Positions 1-12,403 of a DNA stretch of 64,000 bases are shown piece after piece. The notes under the pieces are model-generated. The model was not told the DNA's origin and ran no database searches. It worked only from the letters and a program-made list of their open reading frames with translations. The DNA comes from Hydractinia symbiolongicarpus (lineage: Eukaryota; Cnidaria; Hydrozoa; Anthoathecata; Hydractiniidae). The DNA is taken from NCBI RefSeq assembly GCF_029227915.1, contig NC_079878.1, positions 10,356,001 through 10,420,000 on the forward strand. Direction: 5' to 3'. A program made the translations under genes and the position numbers. Each line of letters begins with the position of its first letter. Position 1 is the first letter of the stretch.

Positions 1-1249
1 TGCTTATGGGCGACGTAAAATAATTTAGTTGTAGCGTTTTAAGAGATGCTACTTTCTTCTTTGATCAGTATGAGTTAACAGCTTTAACTTTTTATCGGCG
101 GTGTTAATGCCTTGATCTATTTCTTGTGATATATGCTGTCTCGTGATTAGCAGCACTTACCCCAAACTGTTTCCTGTTTTCTTTATTTACAGTAATTATT
201 ATTTAGTTTCGCAGAATTTAATAAGTGGTAAGTAGGAGGTAAATATATCCTCCTAATAAGTTCTGAGAAATGTTTGGTGACACCAACTAAATAAGCCCGG
301 CAAAGGTCATCTCTGTATTAATTATATTTAATAATATTTCTTAGTTTGATATCTTAACGTAATGTAAATGGCAAATGCGATATATTTTTACTGCACACGA
401 ATATTACACAAATACACAAATCTAAATTTTATAACTTCATTCATCAAGATTTGGCGCTCTGGATTTGTTTCTTTTGCGTTCATAAAAAAGATCTAAAAGT
501 TCTTTTGGGGAATTGTTAGATTTGGTTGATAAGGTTTTTAAAGGAAATTATTTGTGTTTTAAAACATTGTATCATAGAAATATTTGCTTTTTTGGTTTTA
601 TGTTTGATATTGTAAGCTGTTGGACTTAAATTTGCGCAGCTAGATTGTAGTGTAGCTAGTTAAATATAAAATCCAAATCAATCAACCTTAGCTAGTTGAA
701 CACTAGAAATAAATGTAAACCAGCAACTTTAATAACCCCAATAGGTCTAAAATAAATGCCATTTTTCATTTTTTTACCAAAAGTTCAAAATTTGGCCTTT
801 TGACAATTTAATTTGAGAAATAATAAAGGTAAAAAAACTATATGTGCATTACTTCGCTGGAAAAACAAAATTGTTTGTAAACTTACCTTGTTTTCATGTT
901 GGTATGTCTATTCAGGCTGTGTATTTTGCGGAATGGAAATGCATATTGAAATAGGCTAATTAAATTGATTTGGCAGATTCGAAGAAAATCGTTAGTTTTA
1001 AGCATGAAACGGAAATGGGTTAGTTGCTTTTCCTGCGGAAGTAAAACATTCCTTTACATAATGCAATGCAATAGGTTTTCTTTGAGAGACTCGTACTACA
1101 GTTTAAAAAACAGAGCACAAGTTTACAATGTTTGTAATATTATGCAAAATAAAACAGAGCATAAAAACATTGTTTATAATTTTTAAAGCGTTGTTTTCTA
1201 TGGACATCTAAATCATTATATAAATGTTACACTGATAGATGTTTTCATT
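1..1249. other. AT-rich sequence without recognisable gene
   Basis: I see no convincing coding exon, RNA gene or mobile-element end here. The one open frame (965-1186 +) is 73 codons with no recognisable domain and lies in AT-rich DNA, so I treat it as chance. The stretch lies upstream of the duplicated block that starts near 1250. Confidence 0.5.
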
Positions 1250-2763
1250 TCACTTCGGAAGGCAATTAAAGACAGCTAAAAAACGCCAAGAAAATTGCTT
1301 TTCCAGGAAGTTGTTCTTTAGATAATTAAGAGATTTGGATTGAAGAAGAAGTTTTTCTAATGACTTTTTCTTCTCTTCCTTCTTACTTTTCCATCGAGAG
1401 TTGCAAAAAGGGACCGTGGTAAGGCCAATGAAATTTATGATATTATATTTTCCTTTCCACATTAAATATATTGACAAATACACCGGTACACCCAGTAGTT
1501 CACCATTATTCTTCTTAAAGAAGTAAACAGCTGCATATCCGCTGAAATAGAACACTTCACAAATAATTCACCAGTCGATGAAATTTATTTTGTTTTTAAC
1601 CGCTGTGCTTATAAAGAAACAGAAAGAATGTCTCCCAAAAATCCAGAGCAAATCATTGTGAGTTGTTACATTATTATGTTTGCCATTAAAACTGCGAATA
1701 ATTAAGAATATTTATTGCGTTACTGTAGTTGCATGAGAAAACAACTGTACATTTAAATTTCCTCTCACGTAACATCATTTTTGTAAGAATGTGCATGTGC
1801 GAGGCATTAAAGGACAATAACACATGCAGTTTCCCATCAACTGTTTCCTGTTTGTCAGTTGACTTCCTTTGTTAGGGTTATTAGGGAATTATAAAATACG
1901 CATGCACGTCAGGCGAGATTACGAAATTGACGAATTGATGTAGTATTTTGGAAGAAACTGAGTCTTGCCAGTCTTAATACATCTTACCCTTAAGCTTCTT
2001 ATGTTATACCGGAACTTATTGGAAACGTCTCTTAATAATTATTTTAACTGAAAAAGAAACATTTGCACATTCTTTTGTACATTCTTTCGTTGTGACTACT
2101 TTCTTTTCATTGGTAAATTTTTTTAACTAAATTGTAATTCTAATAAATAGCATGAACATATTTATTAATATTGAATGTAAATACAAACGCCGAAATATTT
2201 TCACATAAGGAATCTAAATATTAAAACTAGTTTTCAGCTCATCATATGGGAGAATGAAAAAAAGAATTAACAAAAGAACATACTAGTTTGCTCCTGAAAA
2301 ACTTTATTATATGGGCAAGAGCGAATAGGTAAATTTGTTGTGAGTGCTCCTGTGTTGTGATCTATGCAATTACACTCATGGGCGCTTTTTGGTTACAATT
2401 GTATAATATAAAACGTGGCAGGATACAGCAACTGTTTACCGCAGTATATTTCCGGGAAATAGAAATTTGTGAACTCATTTAAATATCTTTCAAATTTTCA
2501 ATGCTGACAGATAATTACAGCGAAAGTGAAGATTATTACTTACGTCCTTATTAAAATAATGCGTTAACAAAAAAATTTCTAAACAAACAAAAGCTTTCCA
2601 GAAAATATAAGTTTACATTTGTCCGGAAATACTAAATTTTTTTTTAAAATACGTATGGAATATCCCTTTCAACCGTATTATATAACACTGAAACTGTCAA
2701 TTAAAATTAGCACCTATAAAAACCCAGCTGTAAATTTCTGATGCCATTGTAAAAAAGAAAACA
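1250..2763 (+). repeat. 5' flank of the duplicated secreted-protein gene, copy 1
   Basis: This flank is repeated in the same orientation before the second gene copy. The block at about 1250-1560 matches about 7800-8060, the block at about 1720-1990 matches about 8165-8430, and about 2280-2760 matches about 8730-9240. Small insertions and deletions separate the copies, so this is an old tandem segmental duplication with a unit of about 6.5 kb, not an assembly repeat. The most conserved part is the last few hundred bases before the ATG, as expected for promoter sequence. A second TATA-like run sits near 2403-2412 but is about 350 bases from the ATG. Confidence 0.8.
2715..2722 (+). promoter_or_regulatory. 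TATA box of secreted-protein gene copy 1
   Basis: TATAAAAA lies 49 bases before the ATG at 2764, which leaves room for a very short 5' leader. The same motif at the same distance occurs before copy 2 (9191-9197), within otherwise diverging DNA. That conservation is the main reason for calling it. About 260 bases further upstream, TTCCGGGAA (near 2450) fits the STAT consensus TTCNNNGAA. Copy 2 does not keep it, so I give it little weight. Confidence 0.6.
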
Positions 2764-4412
2764 ATGGACATGTCTGTTTTGAAAATCGCCTTTCTTGGTG
2801 AGTGAAAATCATGCTAACAATGCATGTTTTATTAATGACTACTGATGGTGAAAGATTGTAACTGCATGAAATTTCATTTCTTTTTAGTTGGGTTAGTGTG
2901 TTTAGTGGAATCAAGTCTGATCAAAGACGCTGCTGAGAATAACAGAGAATGTCATTTAGAAACTTATATGGAACACTTGTTCACTCATACTGTGAGGACG
3001 TTAAGGTCGATTACAACATTGAAGAAAAAGCTTGTAAGTTAAACTTTGTTCTTATTATCTAAGCATGTAAAGGAAAGTTTTTTTTCTACAAGCTCTTTTC
3101 TTATCAGCATATTATTACCCATTTGAAAATATATCTTTCTCTTAATGCTGTCCAGAAGGGGTACAAACGCGAGTAGCAGTACTTAATAAATGGAAGGAAA
3201 CGGTGATTTAAGAATATATCTTGTGGGTAATCTCAACGAAAAAAGTAGAGAAAGCACTGTACTATATGACATATATTTTAGTTAAGCATTATCTATTCTG
3301 ACCAAAGAAGGAAGAAGAATGGCTGTCAGTTTGCTGCAGCGTACGTCGATTCAATAGAAACATTTAAAAAATTTCATGTAAGTAGAAAAAACTGATTTGT
3401 TAAAACCATTTTAGTGATTATTAGTAAATAACGATGTATTACTTTCCTTCAAGAGGAAATACGGCTATAACTTCCTTATCTATTAACAATTACTAAAATT
3501 CCAATTTTTTCATTTATTTATAGCTTACTAAGAGAATTGATTTTAATAGCAAGATCATTGAAGCGTATGTAAAGGTCTTATATACAATACAAATAGAGGA
3601 AACTAACAAGAAGCGAAAAAAATCTTTCTTGAAGGAACTTAACGATACTATTGCGAAAATGACAGCAGATGTTGTAAAGACAAATTTGAAACGAAAGGTA
3701 AAAACGCACATTTCTATATGTTTTGTGAGGAATGTTTTTGAAGAACCTTTGCTTGATTCTAAAATTCATAATCGGCTTTATGTGTCAGAGCAAATGCAAT
3801 AATGCAATATAAAAAGAAAATAAAGTAGTTTCACAAGATTTTCTATTTCTATATGAAACTGCAACAATATGTTGCAGATATGTTGACGATATAAGCAACG
3901 TCTGTTTTGTTGTTGGAAATTATGATTTTAAAGGAATAATTTGGCAAAATAGAAAAACTATTTCTGAAACATAAAAAATATATATCATGACGTTATTATT
4001 ATTCAAAAATTTTCTGTTTTGCCTAATGTTCCCCATATTGACTTACAGGTTGTAAATATATAATCGCATACTTGCATTAGACAAAGTTGCTTTTTTTAAT
4101 AAAACCCTACTACTTAAACAGCCTAGTTCTGTGAGAACACCAACCGCCTTTCCCTCGCCTGAATAGAGTTAATAACATCGCTTAAGATTATTTGCATGAT
4201 TTCTTTTATTTTTTTTTCAGAAATTAATGACTTACCCATGTCTTGGAAGTGATGACACTGTCACGTTATGGAGACGATTCGTCCCAGCCTATCCAAACGC
4301 GAAGCGTGCTCCATGCAACAGAAATCAAGATGACGAAATTCTCACCATAGTTCAAGATATTGCTGCTATTTATGCTGATCTTCGACATTTTTATTTTAGA
4401 ACGAAGAAATAG
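2764..4412 (+). CDS. secreted four-helix protein, cytokine-like layout (4 exons)
   Basis: Predicted exons are 2764-2797, 2888-3033, 3524-3697 and 4221-4412. All introns are GT-AG; intron 1 is phase 1 and the other two are phase 0. The joined frame gives 181 residues. Residues 1-20 form a hydrophobic signal peptide with no later membrane segment. The rest is strongly helical by eye: helix A about 33-62, B about 67-90, C about 92-118, D about 155-178. A longer cysteine-containing loop (119-154) joins C and D. Cysteines lie at 33, 125 and 150 after the signal peptide. The surface is rich in Lys/Arg. Signal peptide, four helices, about 160 mature residues, one helix-bearing exon after another and an AU-rich 3' UTR are typical of short helical cytokines. 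No sequence family is recognisable, and a secreted venom or antimicrobial component is possible. The exon calls rest on splice signals plus conservation of frame and exon length with copy 2. Confidence 0.75.
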
Positions 4413-4439
4413 AATCAAAAATAGGGATTATCACACAAA

Positions 4440-4450
4440 ATTTATTTATT
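4440..4450 (+). promoter_or_regulatory. AU-rich element after copy 1 stop codon
   Basis: ATTTATTTATT contains overlapping AUUUA pentamers 27 bases after the stop codon. The identical string is present at the matching place after copy 2 (10956-10966). AU-rich elements of this kind destabilise short-lived mRNAs, including many cytokine messages in vertebrates. In an AT-rich genome the motif alone is weak evidence; its retention in both copies makes it worth noting. Confidence 0.4.
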
Positions 4451-5700
4451 CGTTATGTGATTTCAAATGCAACATTTTTTAATCGATGGTCTGTACACAT
4501 TTTCTTTGCTTTCGCCTATGTAGAAATTCTTTAACTTATATCTTAATAAAAAAAAAACATTGTCGCCGCATAATTGCCGACATATTAAATTTATTAAATT
4601 TATATTATGTTGTTGTATTAGTATGTTTTTTTTGTATTTATTATTATGTAAAGAAAGTACTGCCGAATGCTTAATGTAAATAGTAAACATATCTACCTCC
4701 TGATCACTTCATTTACTAGGTATGTGAGTGTGAATGTAGAAAATTTGGTTTGACAGTCCTGATGGCTCTTTCTTTTGGTAACAGCCAACTTAAAAATAAA
4801 AGGTTCTTACACCGCTGTTTATACATTCTGCATAGTTTTTATGCAAGATTAATATTTCAACACGCTAACAACCGTAGTATCAACCTGTGAAATATCTTCA
4901 TTCTTTATAAATTATGTTCCCACAGAGTATACATTATAACAAAATAATATTCAGCTAAGCTACACCTAGATAGGGAAAATTGCGAGAAAAAGGGTCAAAT
5001 GGAATTGAAAAAGTTAATTTAGGCAAGAAAGCCATCGACAAACAACTTCGGTTGAAGTGACACAATGTTGCTATGTTAAAGACTTGTAGAAACAATTGTG
5101 GACATGTTAAAAGATATGTTTTGAAAAGACGCATTACATTACATACTTTATTCAAGGAAATTAACGGGGCACAATATTATTGGTCACGAAATTAACAGTT
5201 AATAACTTACAGGGTATTTAATGGACGACAATATCAACCGCTTACTGATCAGCATTAGTTCTAATAGACACAATATTTCCAACAGAAATGTTACTAATAA
5301 TTATAACTTGAATAACAGCTTGCCAAATGCTTTAAAGATCATGGATCCAGTTAGACTTGTACGTTAGACTTCTTTGTGTCGCTGATGTAACAACAAATGC
5401 AAATCAACTGTCTGCATCCTTTATTCCTTTTTAAACGTCGATCAAATCGTTGCTTTTTACCGTTAGCCCTTCTTTCTATAAGCATCTGTTGTGAACTTTT
5501 TATTTATCATGCTTTAATAAAATATCTTCCACAATGTTTGTCGTCGTTAATATACCGAGAAGGATAGTTATTAAGGTATAAAATTGTTTTTAATACTTAT
5601 TGACTTTTAACTAACTTTCCATGACCTTTTTTATTTTTATTAATTTTTCTCAACCACCTACTGAAGCATTTAGGAACATTAATATATTCAGATAAATGGC
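4451..5700. other. AT-rich intergenic DNA
   Basis: No supported gene. The AATAAA-like run near 4545-4553 could serve as a polyadenylation signal for the gene ending at 4412. The overlapping open frames at 4463-4690 on both strands are short and low in complexity, and I do not regard them as genes. Confidence 0.45.
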
Positions 5701-5739
5701 GCCCTATCTTTGAAAACGATTAATTTATGCTAGACATGG

Positions 5740-7250
5740 TGTTAAGTGATGATTCAGTTTTGATCGATGGACTTAAATCTTTAAACATAATATGTTACTT
5801 TCTAGCATTAAAGAAATGTAATATTTAGTAGTTTTTTGACGCAATAAGTCCTATCAGTAGTTTTACTTTCTGCTTCCCCTATAAAGTTATATAAAAACAC
5901 TATCTACTTTTTGCTAAAGTTTTAACTTACAACATACACAGTGTACCTGTCATAGTTTGAGTTGCCTAAATCATAATCCTTCTAGTATAAGTGTAAATTC
6001 AGCATTAAGACTTAAAGGAAATAACTTCCTTGAACTTCTTTTCTTACTGGTCAATGAGTTACTCATTTCATTATAACCGCCTACAAGAGTAGGTCTAAAA
6101 CGTGTGAGCTAGCGTTTTTTGCATTTAAAAAGTCAAATCGTGAATTACACAGGAGTGTTATTAAATGATTTCCCAGTCATCATGAAGTAGCTGCAATAAC
6201 TCACTTTGCAGTTTTTCTTGAAAGAGTAAACCAGGAAAAGTTTTCCTTCATAGAATATTTTAAAGTGCTTTTTAGAATTATTTGGTTGGTTGTAGTTTTC
6301 CTTCTTTAAAATATGTTTTTGTCAATAAACAACTAATCAAAGGTGAAATATGACAATAAAATAAAAAAAAGCGGAGATACCGTAAAAATAAGAAAGAAGT
6401 GCGGCTTTAAAACATAACAAAGGTCAATCAAAGCCTAAGCTGTTTGCTTAAAGTTACCACCATCTCGAATTAAATCTTGCTTCAGCCATTACACTTGAAA
6501 ATCATGTACATTTACGTACCAGCTTCCCTTATACTTATTTTATATTATTGCATTACTGTCGTTGCTTAACAAAACAAATACATGTATAACTTCACAACCC
6601 TTTGACATCATTTTTGCACAAAGCGCTTACGCAAAGCATTAAGGATTTTAAAGGTACATTAACACGTGCAGTTTCTTATCAACAATTTCCTGTTATGTTA
6701 GTTGATTTTATTTGCTGAATTGTATGTTATCTGAGCTGCTGATATATTGTTTACTTCAGATCAACAAGCAGTGAAATTATGAACCAGGCACGAAACTGTT
6801 ATCCTAACGCTTTCAAATGTCGTATTTTAAAATTAGGTAAATTGAAACAAGAAACAAAATAATTCTTCTTCTTTCATGCAATATTTTATAGGACGGTGTC
6901 TCCAAATTAGTAAAATTTAGCATCTACGAAAGTATTCGTCTTCTAAAGTTACGTTACATTTACGTGCACACCCTTACATCGTTTTCGGTTTGAGTGAGTT
7001 TCTGGGTCACTATTTATCAATACAATACAATAAAGTTTATTTTAATGAACGAAAGCATGAACTTGTTTTGAATTGTATTTAGGCTAAAGAAGAAACCGAT
7101 ATGATACTACGCAGAAAGTGTTGAATAAACACTTGCTACGTTTTATCAAAAATTATATTTATCAAGAAACGTTCCTCAGCGTTTAGTTTCAAATACTTAG
7201 CGTTTCCATTCAAAATGGAAACTCTAAGTTCAGTTTCTGCGCATAAAAAA
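5740..7250 (+). repeat. left arm of an interrupted inverted repeat; degenerate flank copy
   Basis: Read in reverse complement, this stretch matches about 11250-12400 and then continues at 14267-14540, after the PIF/Harbinger insertion. Matching landmarks are the block around 6600-6720 with about 11780-11890, and the block around 5970-6050 with about 12370-12400 plus 14270-14320. Parts (6540-6730) also resemble the gene flanks at 1720-1880 and 8160-8310. This looks like a third, exon-less relative of the duplicated gene unit. I found no coding exons in it. Confidence 0.65.
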
Positions 7251-7789
7251 AAACCTTTTTTGCATTTATTTTTTAGACTTTTACAAACAAAAGAATTTTC
7301 CCTGATTAATGTGCTGGTATCTTAATTCTTATATGAATGTTGTATATGCTTTATGAAAAGTAGATAAAGGGGCTTTAACAAGGAAAATACATTGCCAATG
7401 CATTTACATTCACAATTATATGTGTTTAAATGAAAACATAGTAGCAGCGTTTCACGGTATTAAATTTTCGGGAAACAGAGACATTTGACGTTACTTAAAT
7501 ACATTCCCAATCTACGGCGTAGAACATTGCCATCAAAGTAAAAAATGTGGGCGACTTATTTATGATTATTGCAATAATCTAATTTAAATTTTATGTAAGA
7601 GATATATTCTAATTGTTTATAGTCCGAAAACCTTTTCCATCTATTATAATTCTGTTTCATAATGATAAAGTTGTCATTTAACTAACATTAACCAAAACAT
7701 ACCTAAATATCTTTATTTAATATAAAATAAATATGACAGTAATTACAAGTATTGATTTCTGTACACTTTACAGTGTTAAAGTGTCCAAC

Positions 7790-9243
7790 AAAAACATTTG
7801 GAATGTGAAGATAAAATATTCTGGAAGACTGTTGACTTTACATACTGTAGATAATTAAGATACTTGGATTTAGTCAGAATTTATTTTCCTTCTTTCTCTT
7901 CAAGCGGGAGTTGCAAAAACTGTCTGTGTTGAGGGTAATAAAATATATATTATTATGTGTTTCTGGTCAAGTTTAATTTATTGAAAAATACCCATTTTGA
8001 AGCTTACTCCGCAGAATTAAGGAAGTAAATATCTGCATATCTGTTGAAAAAGAATCCAAAAATACATTGATGAAACTAATTGTCTCCAAATAATTCAAAG
8101 ATTGCAAATTAATAAAGGTTTTCCATTAAAATTGCAGATGGTTAGAAAATATTTTCTGCTTTGTTAGTGTGTGACACTCAAGTGTACATTCAAATTCCCC
8201 CACACTTGACATCAGTTTTGCAAAAAGTACATTAGCAAAGGATAAAGTTTTAAAGGACAACAACACGTGCAGTTTTGTATCAACTGTTTCCTGTTATGCC
8301 AGTTGATTTCCGTTGTAAAATAAGAGCAGGGAATAATAAAATATGAATGACGCGAGACTAAGTAATTTAAGAAGTTATGTAGTATATTAAAAGAAACTGA
8401 GTCTTAGTCAGCGCTAATACATCTTACCATTATGCTTCCTATATCATATCGAAACTTGTTGGAAAGGTGTCTTATCATGTTATTTGAAAAAGAAACATTT
8501 GTACATTCTTTTGTTGCGGTAATTTTTGTGCTCGTATTTTTTTTTTAACAATTAATACAAATCTAGAAATATATTCAATATAAATAAATATCTCAACAAT
8601 TTGCCAGCTCATCATAAAGAAAAAAGAAAATAGACACCAGGTCGTATATTTACTTAAAAAATAAATCATAAAAAATTTAAAAACGAAAAGACGAAAGGAC
8701 TCTCAAAATGCAATCACTGAAAAAAAAATTAAGGATACTGCAGAGCCTAACAACCTAATTTTTAATTCAATCTTATTGCAATCTGCGCCATGCTTCGAAA
8801 AAGCATTGTTAAGTGAAAAACGAGTACTGAATTGTTGGAAGCGCTCCTGTGTTGCGACCCCATTTATGGGCGCTCTTTTGTCACAATTGTCTAATATAAA
8901 AAGTGGCAACATACAGCAACTGATTATCGCAGTATATTTCCAGGACAATTTATGAACTCATTTAAACACCTATTAAAGTTTCAATGCTGGAAGATAATTA
9001 CAGCGAAAGTGAAGATTGTTACTTACGTCCTTATTGAAATAATGCGTTAACAAAAAAAGTTCTAAACAAACAAAAGCTTTCCAGAAAGTTTACATTTGTC
9101 AGGAAATACTGAAATTTCTTTAAATCAAGTATGGAATATCCTTTTCAACCGTATTATATAATACTAAAACTGTCAATCAAAATTCGCACCTATAAAATCC
9201 CAACCGAATATTTCTGAAGCCATTGTAAAAGATTACAATAACC
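7790..9243 (+). repeat. 5' flank of the duplicated secreted-protein gene, copy 2
   Basis: Same-orientation counterpart of 1250-2763, diverged by substitutions and indels. The start of homology is near 7790. The section from 8730 to the ATG at 9244 is the best conserved, including the TATA box. The 81-residue open frame at 8703-8948 on the minus strand lies within this promoter homology and is probably chance. Confidence 0.75.
9191..9197 (+). promoter_or_regulatory. TATA box of gene copy 2
   Basis: TATAAAA lies 53 bases before the ATG at 9244, aligned with the TATA box of copy 1. The promoter therefore looks intact although the coding region is interrupted, so the copy may still be transcribed. 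Confidence 0.55.
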
Positions 9244-10924
9244 ATGGTTGTTTTAAAAATCGTCTTTCTCGGTGAGTGAAAATCATGCTAACAATGCATG
9301 TTTTATTAAAGACTGGTGAAAGATGGTAACTGCATGAAATTTCATTTATTTTTAGTTGGGTTAGTGTGTTTAGTGGAATCAAATCTGATCAAAGACGCTG
9401 CTAAAAATAACAGAGAATGTCATTTAGAAACCTATATGGAACACTTGTTCACTCGTACGATGAACACGTTACAGTTGATCACAAAATTAAAGAAAAAACT
9501 TGTAAGTTAAAATTTGTTCCATAATATGAGACAAACAGCACTAAAAAGCAAAATTAAGAAATTTTAACGAAACTTGCCTTTTCTTACAAAGTCTTTCACC
9601 AGCATAGTATCATTTATTTAAAAATATAACATTTTCCTAACGCTACCTAGGCGGCGTAGAAGCGCGAGTATTAGCAGAAGTAATTGATAAATAGCAGGAA
9701 GTTTAAGATTATACCTTTGGGTGGATGTCAACGAAAAACTCGAGAAAGCACTGTACTATGATATATATTTTAGTTAAGCATTATCTATTCTGAACAATGA
9801 AGGAAGAGGAATGGCTGTCAATTAGCTGCAGCGTACGTCGATTCAACAGAAATATTTCAAAAATTTCATGTACGTAGCAAAAACTAATTTGTAAAGCCAT
9901 TTTAGTGATTATTAGAAAATAACGATGTATTACTTTCCTTCAAGAGGAAATACGGTTTTAACTTCCTTATTTATTATCAATTACTAAAATTCCATTTCTT
10001 TGCATTTATTTATAGCTTACCAAGAGAATTGATTTTAATAGCAAGATTATTGAAGCGTATGTAGAGGTCTTATACACAATCCAAAAGGAGGAAATTAACA
10101 AAAAGCGAAAACAATCGTTCTTGAAGGAACTTAACGATACTATTGCTAAAATGACAGCAGATGTTGTAAAGACAAATTTGAAACAAAAGGTAAGAATAGA
10201 CATTTCTGTTTTTTTATAAGTAAATGTTTCAGAAGGACCATTATTTAATTGCTAACAATTTTAATCAACATTATGCCTCAAAGTTAATGCTATAAAATAT
10301 AAAAAGGACATAAATAAAATGTCTTACCTTTCAGAAAAAAAATAGTTTCACAGGATTTTTTACTTCTATATGAAACTACAATAACATGTTGCAGGTATGT
10401 TGACGATATAAGCAATGTCTATCCTATCGGTTGAAATTATGATTTCAAGGGAACTAAAATCTATATCTGAAAAATAAAAATAAAAAATTATAATACCGTT
10501 GTTATTTATAAGATCTTGTGGTTACCTAATGTTCCCCCTAATAATTTACAGGTTGTTTCAGGACAGAATTGTAAGTAATAGAAATGATACGTAACGTTTA
10601 CATGTTTTCATAAGACCCTAATAGTTTAATAGCACCAGCTCTCTGAGAACACCAGCCGCCTTCTGCCAGCCTGAATAGAGTTAATATCATCACTAAAGAT
10701 TATTAGTTTGATTTATTTCATCATTTTTTCAGAAACTAATGACCTACCCATGTCTTGGAAGTGATGACACTGTCACATTATGAAAACGATTCGTCCCAGC
10801 CTATCCAAACGCGAAGCCTGCTCCATGCAACAAAAATCAAGATGACGAAATTCTTACCATAGTTCAAGATATTGCTGCGATTTATTCTGATCTTCGACAT
10901 TTTTATTTTAGAACAAAGAAATAG
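9244..10924 (+). pseudogene. second copy of the secreted helical protein gene, stop in exon 4
   Basis: Exons 9244-9271, 9356-9501, 10016-10189 and 10733-10924 match copy 1 in order and splice phase; exons 2-4 have identical lengths and exon 1 is two codons shorter. The full frame would give 179 residues. At 10781-10783 the Trp codon of copy 1 (residue 135) is TGA, so translation stops after 132 residues and loses the last two cysteines and helix D. Otherwise the frame is open to TAG 10922-10924 with no indel. By eye there are 8 amino-acid differences in exon 2, 5 in exon 3 and 5 in exon 4, counting the stop, beside roughly as many silent changes. It may be a recent pseudogene, a null allele, or a truncated secreted product. 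A stop-free haplotype is possible. Confidence 0.75.
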
Positions 10925-10955
10925 AATCAAAAATAGGGACAAATTATTATACAAA

Positions 10956-10966
10956 ATTTATTTATT
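10956..10966 (+). promoter_or_regulatory. AU-rich element after copy 2
   Basis: ATTTATTTATT, 31 bases after the ancestral stop codon and aligned with the same element of copy 1. See the copy 1 element for reasoning. Confidence 0.35.
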
Positions 10967-11239
10967 CGTTATGTGATTTGAAATGAAGATAATGCGAGCA
11001 TTTTTTCATAGCTGATTTGTAAAATTATCGTTTGTAGCATTTATATCTGTTATTTACATCTGCCGCACACTCGCCGACTTATTATATTTAAAATTATTTC
11101 AAAGTTTTTACTGTATTAATATGAGTTTTGTTGTGTTTTTTCGTATTTATTATTATGTATATAAAATACTGTTGAATGCTCAATACATATAAAAGAAATT
11201 TACAGACTACACACAATTATATGGCGAAACACAAATGCA

Positions 11240-12403
11240 ATTTTTTTGAGTTGAAACAGAACTTAAAGTTACCATTTTGAATTAACTAAGCGTCGAGAAA
11301 TGTTTCTGGATAAATACAAGTTTCGATATAACATAGGAAGTGTTAAATAAAAATTTTGTAGCGCTAAAAACATCGTTCCACCGCACCACGACACAAGAAT
11401 AATAATTTAGAATAGTTTTTGTGTCGGTTTCTTTTTTAGTTTAAATACAATTCAAAACAAGTTACAAATCTTAAATTACAATACACTGTATTGATAATTA
11501 GCACCATTGCCCGCAAACATACTCCAGTAAGAGCGTCCATAAATTGTTTTCTCTCTAAAGTTAAATGTTGCATGGAAAGAGGAGGATTATTTTGTTTTTT
11601 GTTTCATTTCACGTAATTTTAAGAAACAAAATTTAAAAGCTTAAGGATTCCGGTTTCGTGACTACTTCATAATTTCCCTGCTTGTTGATCTAATGTTAAC
11701 AATTTATCACTGTGTCAGTTGTTTAGGTCAAAACAAATTGCTTTTTTTACAGATGACTTACTTTAATTAAGCGAAAGAAATAAACTAACAAAACAGGAAG
11801 CTGTTGATGCAAAACTGCACGTGTCGTTGTCTTTAATGTTTTTATGTGCTTTGTGCAAAAATGATGTCAAGTGTTATACATGTACATGCACATTTGTTTG
11901 TCATCCAGGGATAGTAATGCAAAAAAAAAAAAAAAATAACAATAAGCATTTTTAATGGAACTCGTTACGTAGATGTGCATCCTTTTTTATGTGAATTAAC
12001 TAAAACAAGAGTTAATTTCGAAATTTTGGCATTTTAAGTAAACAGCTTAAGATTTGATTAATGACTTTTGTTATGTGTTAAAGCTGCTTTATTTGCTTTA
12101 TGCAATAAGACATATTGTCGTATTCCATTCTCAATCATTTCCTTGTTAACAAACATATTTTAAAGAAATGAAAGAACAGTTACAAACAAATAAATGAAGA
12201 TTCTAAAAGCTAATTCATGATGACTGGGAAATATTTTAATAAAAGTCCTGCGTAATTCACGTTTTGACCTTTCAAATTCTGAATATATCCTACAAATACT
12301 AATTCATATCATTACCAGCACTTACTGTTGTTTATAGTAAAATGAGAAACTCACCCACCAGTAAAAATAGAGAACCTAATAATTCAAGGAAGTAATTTCC
12401 TTA
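11240..12403 (-). repeat. right arm of the inverted repeat, part 1
   Basis: Reverse-complement counterpart of about 6000-7200. The CACGTG-containing block at about 11790-11890 mirrors about 6600-6720. The arm is interrupted at TTA 12401-12403 by the PIF/Harbinger element and resumes at 14267. The poly-A run at about 11921-11936 is within it. No coding exon is seen. Confidence 0.65.

Noticed and set aside
2450-2459. STAT-like TTCCGGGAA upstream of gene copy 1
   Set aside because: Matches the consensus but is changed in copy 2, and such a short motif is expected by chance, so it is not reported as a feature.
4463-4690. Overlapping 61-75 codon frames on both strands after gene copy 1
   Set aside because: AT-rich low-complexity sequence in the presumed 3' UTR; no counterpart is open after copy 2.
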